The notes under the pieces are model-generated. The model was given only the letters and a program-made list of their open reading frames with translations. It had not been told where the DNA came from and searched no databases. A stretch of 10,792 nt of DNA from Acidimicrobiales bacterium (GTDB lineage Bacteria; Actinomycetota; Acidimicrobiia; Acidimicrobiales; JAKAVM01), in the NCBI GenBank assembly GCA_027451785.1, contig DAIDIS010000183.1, forward strand, positions 1 through 10,792, read 5' to 3'. Of this stretch, positions 7,666 through 10,792 are shown piece by piece; the stretch's first letter is position 1, and every line of letters begins with the position of its first letter. The translations under genes and the position numbers were made by a program.

Positions 7666-7753
7666 GCCCCATTTCGCCCGACGCCTCGGCCTAAGTCCCG
7701 TGCCGCTGGGCTACTCGGCCTAAGCCCCATCTCGCCCGACTACAGGGCCTAAC
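7656..7753 (+). repeat. 29-base tandem repeat, about 3.4 units, covering the livF stop
   Basis: The core CTCGGCCTAAG occurs at 7656, 7685 and 7714, exactly 29 bases apart, and a degraded copy (CAGGGCCTAAC) starts at 7743. Units 1 and 3 agree at about 26 of 29 positions, units 1 and 2 at about 20 of 29. The repeat begins inside the last codons of livF and supplies its TAA stop. It fills most of the spacer between the convergent livF and the minus-strand gene ending at 7794. Units abut with no unique spacers. Confidence 0.85.
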
Positions 7754-7793
7754 AGTGTGCTCTACCGCCGCAAAGGCGACCCGCTAAGTCCAG

Positions 7794-8540
7794 TCAGCTT
7801 GAACGTGCCGAAATCGAGCATCCTTGGGTGCCCGTGCCACAGAGTCCCGTCACCTTGAAGGTCATCGGTCGGAACGCCACTACCGGCTTGCCGACGTCAA
7901 GCTGAATGACCGCCTGCGAATTGAGCGGGATGTCCCTCGGGTTGCCATAGAAACGCTTACCGTTCTCGAACGCAACCACCGTGCCCTTAGCCGGACCTAC
8001 CTGGTCGGGCCCGAGAGGCTGCCCCCAGATGTCGAAGAACTCGCCGAGGGTGTAGTTACCCTTCGTTGGGGCCTCGATATGGATGATCCCGTCATTGGCA
8101 TGGACATGCAGCCAATAGAGGCAGCTGTTGTAACTGTTGTCTACAAAAAGCCCCGTAGACAGATGTTCCGGAAACCTCGGGGCCTTGATACCCGCTCCAG
8201 CGGGAATGCGCCTCTGTTGACCATTGACGAAAATGTCCACGTGTGCGTGTACGTGGTAGGTGTCGCTCTGTTCCATCGTCGATCGGCAGGTCATGCCGTC
8301 AATCGGCTGTCCGTTTGCCCCTGTGCCGGCGGGCGCCAGATCCGGTACGTTCTGAATCGGCACTCCCTCGGGTGCTTGGGTCTTCGCTGCCGGAGAAGTT
8401 AGCACCAGGGTCAATCCTCCCCCTATAAGAAGAATGACCAAGATTATGACGGGAACAACCCATCCTCTCCGTCCGGATGAGCGTTCGGGACCCTCGTCTC
8501 CGCTGTCACCATCGACTTGGGGACTGGTGGTTTCAGTCAC
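7794..8540 (-). CDS. Membrane-anchored His-cluster protein of unknown function
   Basis: The 248-residue protein has an acidic cytoplasmic head (1-24), one membrane segment (about 27-48) with positive residues before it, a Pro/Gly linker, and an extracytoplasmic domain. That domain holds HVHAH at 96-100, CLYWLHVH at 140-147 and IIHIE at 152-156: six histidines in three short clusters, plus Cys85, Cys140, Cys234 and Cys241. Segments such as FVNGQQRRIPAGAGI and YTLGEFFDIWGQPL match a family I remember only as uncharacterised bacterial proteins. A metal site is inferred, not shown. The start is GTG 8540: an in-frame TAG lies nine bases upstream, and no ribosome site precedes it, but a TAGATT box ends six bases before it, which suggests a leaderless mRNA. 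It shares strand with the lipoprotein gene upstream but probably has its own promoter. Confidence 0.85.
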   Translation of the reverse strand: MTETTSPQVDGDSGDEGPERSSGRRGWVVPVIILVILLIGGGLTLVLTSPAAKTQAPEGVPIQNVPDLAPAGTGANGQPIDGMTCRSTMEQSDTYHVHAHVDIFVNGQQRRIPAGAGIKAPRFPEHLSTGLFVDNSYNSCLYWLHVHANDGIIHIEAPTKGNYTLGEFFDIWGQPLGPDQVGPAKGTVVAFENGKRFYGNPRDIPLNSQAVIQLDVGKPVVAFRPMTFKVTGLCGTGTQGCSISARSS

Positions 8541-8546
8541 ATTTAA

Positions 8547-8552
8547 AATCTA
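8547..8552 (-). promoter_or_regulatory. Likely -10 box for leaderless transcript of the His-cluster gene
   Basis: On the minus strand TAGATT fits the actinobacterial TANNNT -10 pattern and is followed by six bases (TTAAAT) and then the GTG start, the spacing expected if transcription begins at the start codon. There is no purine-rich ribosome site, and the same bases contain an in-frame TAG, so no longer reading frame is possible. A -35 box is not clear. Confidence 0.5.
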
Positions 8553-8571
8553 GCTCTCAAGCCGACTATGT

Positions 8572-8609
8572 TGCTTGGCACCAAGGGCACTGGCTGCTTG
8601 GCACCAAGG
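8572..8609. promoter_or_regulatory. Paired near-palindromic sites, possible operator
   Basis: A 15-base sequence, TGCTTGGCACCAAGG, occurs exactly twice (8572-8586 and 8595-8609). Each copy contains the dyad CTTGG-CA-CCAAG. Centres are 23 bases apart, about two helical turns, so a dimeric regulator could bind both on one face. The nearer dyad is centred about 40 bases upstream of the GTG at 8540, overlapping the -35 region. They lie in the 95-base gap between two minus-strand genes, so a role in ending the upstream transcript is the alternative, though no U-run follows. Confidence 0.45.
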
Positions 8610-8635
8610 TCGCTGCGCTTGTCGCTTAGGAAAAC

Positions 8636-9217
8636 TCAACAACCGTTGGGCGGATTCCCGCTGTTGGCCAGGGAAAGCAGAGAGCAAATCGTTGCCTTCG
8701 CCACGTACCACTTGCCTGCCGACTTTACGGCATAGCCCGTGGAAATCGACGTTGTGCCGAGGATCGGCTGCCCGTTCGGAGCCATCATCTGGTATTGAAC
8801 CTGCGCGCACGGGGGCGTCAAAGCTTCGGCTGAGCACCCTGAAGTGGTTTCTCCCTTTACCGAGAGAATCTTCGCTCCCGTCACGGCTTTCGCCAAGCTC
8901 GAACCGAGCTCTGTCGCCATCGCCTGTTGGATGGATGCGCCATCTTGAACTACTTGCACTTTCGCTGATACGGAGCTGTTGGCAAGGTCGAACAAGGTCG
9001 AGTACGCAGTCTTGATCGCGTTGAGGTCCGATTGGCTCAACCCACTGATCGCAGCGGTGCTCGAAGTCGAAGCGGACTGGCTCTTCGTTGGGCTGGAACT
9101 GCACCCCGCCAAGAGGGTGACGGCAGCGGCGGCACCAGCAGCCGCCTTTGCCAAACGAGAGGAAGGCTCCCAGGCTCCCGAGCCCCACTTTGAGTCCTTC
9201 ATGACCACATACTCCAT
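8636..9217 (-). CDS. Secreted lipoprotein, probably of the MTB12-like family
   Basis: The protein has a charged N terminus, an Ala-rich hydrophobic segment and the lipobox LLAGC; with the ATG at 9217 the lipidated Cys is residue 39. A Ser/Thr-rich linker follows, then a domain of about 140 residues. Its course (AYSTLFDLANSS, VQDGASIQQAM, SLAKAVTGAKILSV, a strand with NGQPILG, then GKWYVAKATICSLLSL and a final Cys) resembles the C-terminal domain of actinobacterial MTB12-like antigens, whose function is not established. Cys residues in the domain could form disulfides. The start is uncertain: the frame stays open to an ATG at 9247; GGAGG at 9230-9234 suits a TTG at 9220 (spacing 8) or the ATG at 9217 (spacing 11), and an ATG at 9202 has GGAG nine bases upstream. 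It has no clear functional link with its neighbours. Confidence 0.8.
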   Translation of the reverse strand: MEYVVMKDSKWGSGAWEPSSRLAKAAAGAAAAVTLLAGCSSSPTKSQSASTSSTAAISGLSQSDLNAIKTAYSTLFDLANSSVSAKVQVVQDGASIQQAMATELGSSLAKAVTGAKILSVKGETTSGCSAEALTPPCAQVQYQMMAPNGQPILGTTSISTGYAVKSAGKWYVAKATICSLLSLANSGNPPNGC

Positions 9218-9308
9218 CAACTCAGTTTCCTCCGCTCCCAGCGTCATTTAGCCGGTCCATTTCCCCGGCGGTGGCAAACCAACCGCGGCGCCACTTGAGA
9301 TACCTACC

Positions 9309-10043
9309 CTATGGGTGGACTTCCTTACAGAAAGATCCCAGTGCGTTCTCAGCCCGAGCTCCTCCTTTTGCAACCTCTTCCCTGATCATTTCTAGCGCAC
9401 GATCGGTGTTCTGTCGGCGAATCAACTCCGCTATTTCTTCGTTTGACGCCAGCGCCGCCCAATTGATGCCTTCGGAGGAACGTCCCTCACGGTGAAGATC
9501 GTCTCGTACTCGGCCGAAGAGTGCGGCCATATCGCCGATATTTTGGCCGTCTTCTTCGAGCATTTCGGCGGCCTTGTCACGCACCCAAGCTGCCAGGCCC
9601 GGGCTGGATCCCCCCGTCGAGACAGACACGGAGACGGTTCCACTCCGATAGACGGCAGGAAGCAAGAAAGAGCACAAAGCAGGGTCGTCAGCGCTGTTAA
9701 CCCAAACGCCCGCCTTCTCGCCATCCTCAAAAACCCGAGCGTTTACCTGCCTATCGCCGGTTGCTGCGATCACCAGCCGAAAGAAGGCAGCTTCGCCGTC
9801 CACGTATGCTCGCCGCTCGATTTTCAAGGAACCATTGCCTTCGGTCCGAGCATCGGCCAGAGCCAGCATTGCCTCAGATACCTGCGGGGCAACAACTGTG
9901 ACGTCCGCACCGCAGGCGAGCAAAGACTCGGCCTTCCGGGCTGCAATCCTTCCTCCACCAACAACCAGGCAAGCCCGGTTCTCCAAGACTAAGCCCACGG
10001 GGTAGATGCGAGGGTGGGGGCCTTGGGCTTGGCGGTCGGTCAA
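9309..10043 (-). CDS. Precorrin-2 dehydrogenase / possible ferrochelatase (siroheme synthesis)
   Basis: This is a stand-alone counterpart of the CysG N-terminal module, like SirC or Met8: it oxidises precorrin-2 to sirohydrochlorin with NAD+ and may also insert iron. Numbered from the TTG at 10043, the protein is 244 residues: YPVGLVLENRACLVVGGGRIAARKAE (13-39 region) holds the Rossmann GGGxxA loop, IAATGD is at 92-97, NSADDPALCSFLLPA at 116-130 contains the Asp (119) that aligns with catalytic Asp104 of CysG, and STGGSSPGLA at 142-151 is the conserved substrate loop. No uroporphyrinogen methyltransferase domain follows. The start is unclear: TTG 10043 directly follows the upstream stop with a weak ribosome site; TTG 10097 has GGAGG only one base away and would overlap the upstream gene by 53 bases. 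Family members usually begin just before YP. Confidence 0.9.
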   Translation of the reverse strand: MTDRQAQGPHPRIYPVGLVLENRACLVVGGGRIAARKAESLLACGADVTVVAPQVSEAMLALADARTEGNGSLKIERRAYVDGEAAFFRLVIAATGDRQVNARVFEDGEKAGVWVNSADDPALCSFLLPAVYRSGTVSVSVSTGGSSPGLAAWVRDKAAEMLEEDGQNIGDMAALFGRVRDDLHREGRSSEGINWAALASNEEIAELIRRQNTDRALEMIREEVAKGGARAENALGSFCKEVHP

Positions 10044-10044
10044 T

Positions 10045-10374
10045 TCAAGTCTCGGTTCTGCAGAGTCGACCCGCCAGCGACGCAGCGAAGGATACAAACC
10101 TCCTCTGCCCAGCCAGCCAGAGCCATTCTTCGCGCCTCATGGAGTGCATGCAATCCTCGAATGCCTCACGCGTTACACCCCTGGCTGCCAACTCGGTCTC
10201 CCAAAAAGCAAAAAGATAATCACCAACAGGTTTCGCCGCTCGCGAAAAACTCGTTAGATCCAATCCGCTTTCAGTTATTTCGGCCCAAGCCGCCGCCTTG
10301 GCCTTTACCGGTTCATCCGGGAGCGGCAACGCAGGCTCCAGTGCCGGGAGGCTTAATTGGTTTGCATCGCTCAT
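10045..10374 (-). CDS. Small hypothetical protein (109 residues)
   Basis: I do not recognise this protein. It has a Pro/Leu-rich, probably flexible N terminus (1-25), then a mostly helical-looking part with SFSRAAKPVGDYLFAFWETELAARG and an aromatic, basic C-terminal portion (MRREEWLWLAGQRRF). It has one cysteine near the middle (in FEDCMHS) and one near the end, no signal peptide and no obvious membrane segment, so a soluble cytoplasmic protein is likely. It starts four bases after the stop of the F420-linked gene and ends one base before the likely start of the precorrin-2 dehydrogenase, so the three genes look like one transcript. The ATG at 10374 abuts AGAGG; an AGG seven bases upstream may serve instead. 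Size, frame and tight packing make it a real gene. The context suggests an accessory to redox or siroheme chemistry, which is inference only. Confidence 0.75.
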   Translation of the reverse strand: MSDANQLSLPALEPALPLPDEPVKAKAAAWAEITESGLDLTSFSRAAKPVGDYLFAFWETELAARGVTREAFEDCMHSMRREEWLWLAGQRRFVSFAASLAGRLCRTET

Positions 10375-10378
10375 CCTC

Positions 10379-10792
10379 TTACCTGTCCTTCACCACGACC
10401 TGTCGATCGGTTCCATCGTACGCTGCCAAATGATCGGCGAAATCGATGAACATCGGGCCGTCGGGATCAAGACCCCTGTATAGGGTGCGCCCGGCTATCT
10501 TTTTGTCGAGCCCATCCAGCTTTACCAAAGCCTCAGGGTTGTCGATCTCACCTGTCTCCAGTTTTACAGACGCTAGGGCCAGTGCCTTGGCGCCGGTAAC
10601 CGTCCGGACAAGTACGCTCGACCAACCATCCGCGCTTCCTACAGAGCCCACGGATATATCGGCGCTTCTCCCAAGAAAGTCTGCACACTCGTCGCAACCC
10701 TTAAGGGCCGCTCCGTGGAAGTCCTTGACAGGTTCCGACACGAGGGTCTCCCCCGCCTTGGAGAGCACGATCATCTTTCCGTGGATCACGTC
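10379..10792 (-). CDS. Coenzyme F420 hydrogenase/dehydrogenase beta-subunit family protein, C-terminal part (5' end cut by window)
   Basis: The visible 137 residues match the C-terminal domain of FrhB/FdhB-type proteins, flavin and iron-sulfur subunits that pass electrons to or from F420 or related carriers. The key stretch is KGCDECADFLGRSADISVGS, followed by GSADGWSSVLVRT and a G-A-K-A turn: the CxxC and the ADISxG run are the family's most conserved part and the cysteines serve an iron-sulfur cluster in relatives. The frame is open to the right edge, so the GTG at 10789 is probably an internal valine. The protein could instead be one of the FrhB-like partners of other enzymes (glutamate synthase, sulfite reductase or ferredoxin-linked reductases). 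The last residues (from about GRTLYRG) lie beyond the conserved domain. The stop is four bases before the next gene. Confidence 0.85.
   Translation of the reverse strand, partial: DVIHGKMIVLSKAGETLVSEPVKDFHGAALKGCDECADFLGRSADISVGSVGSADGWSSVLVRTVTGAKALALASVKLETGEIDNPEALVKLDGLDKKIAGRTLYRGLDPDGPMFIDFADHLAAYDGTDRQVVVKDR

Noticed and set aside
7656..7771. CRISPR array
   Set aside because: The period of 29 bases comes from abutting, decaying tandem units. There are no unique spacers and no cas genes nearby.
7666..7793. Intrinsic terminator between the convergent genes
   Set aside because: Small dyads such as GCCC-GACTACA-GGGC exist, but stems are only 4 bases and no T-run follows on either strand.
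7824..8402. 192-residue plus-strand frame opposite the His-cluster gene
   Set aside because: The minus-strand protein has a membrane segment, conserved-looking motifs and a sensible start. The plus-strand product has no coherent hydrophobic or domain pattern.
8572..8609. Terminator of the MTB12-like lipoprotein gene
   Set aside because: Each dyad has only two central bases, too tight for an RNA hairpin loop, and no U-run follows. An operator fits better, though a hairpin between the two copies is not fully excluded.

Overview
The window (about 57% GC by eye) looks like a chromosomal segment of a high-GC Gram-positive bacterium, probably an actinobacterium. The pointers are an argS-lysA pair joined by a 4-base overlap, a secreted lipoprotein resembling the mycobacterial MTB12 type, a coenzyme F420 hydrogenase/dehydrogenase beta-type protein, frequent GTG/TTG starts and one apparently leaderless gene. 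An Acidimicrobiia-like member is a guess. I see no phage, plasmid, IS, CRISPR or tRNA/rRNA gene.

Layout. (1) Positions 1-2562, minus strand: argS (arginyl-tRNA synthetase) followed by lysA (diaminopimelate decarboxylase, cut by the left edge). (2) Divergent to these, across a 39-base gap, a four-gene plus-strand operon at 2602-7665 encodes a complete HAAT/Liv-type ABC importer: lipoprotein substrate-binding protein, one fused LivH-LivM permease, LivG ATPase and LivF ATPase. Every junction in it is a 4-base stop/start overlap. (3) A short spacer after livF carries about 3.4 copies of a 29-base tandem repeat whose first copy contains the livF stop codon. (4) Positions 7794-9217, minus strand: a membrane-anchored protein with six clustered histidines, probably translated from a leaderless mRNA and preceded by two near-palindromic sites 23 bases apart, and upstream of it an MTB12-like lipoprotein. 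(5) Positions 9309-10792, minus strand: in transcription order, an F420 hydrogenase/dehydrogenase beta-type protein (cut by the right edge), a 109-residue protein of unknown function, and a stand-alone precorrin-2 dehydrogenase for siroheme synthesis.

How the parts work together. The operon can make one importer by itself: the lipoprotein captures a ligand outside the membrane, the 685-residue permease supplies both membrane halves, and LivG/LivF hydrolyse ATP. The ligand is not certain, because the binding protein does not show a clear branched-chain amino acid pocket. The right-hand cluster places a flavin/iron-sulfur F420-linked oxidoreductase subunit beside siroheme synthesis, which suggests but does not prove a redox role such as sulfite or nitrite metabolism. 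The most unusual items are the six-histidine membrane protein with its operator-like upstream sites, the unknown 109-residue gene, the 29-base repeat, and the repeat-built C-terminal tail of LivG whose last codons supply the livF ribosome binding site.
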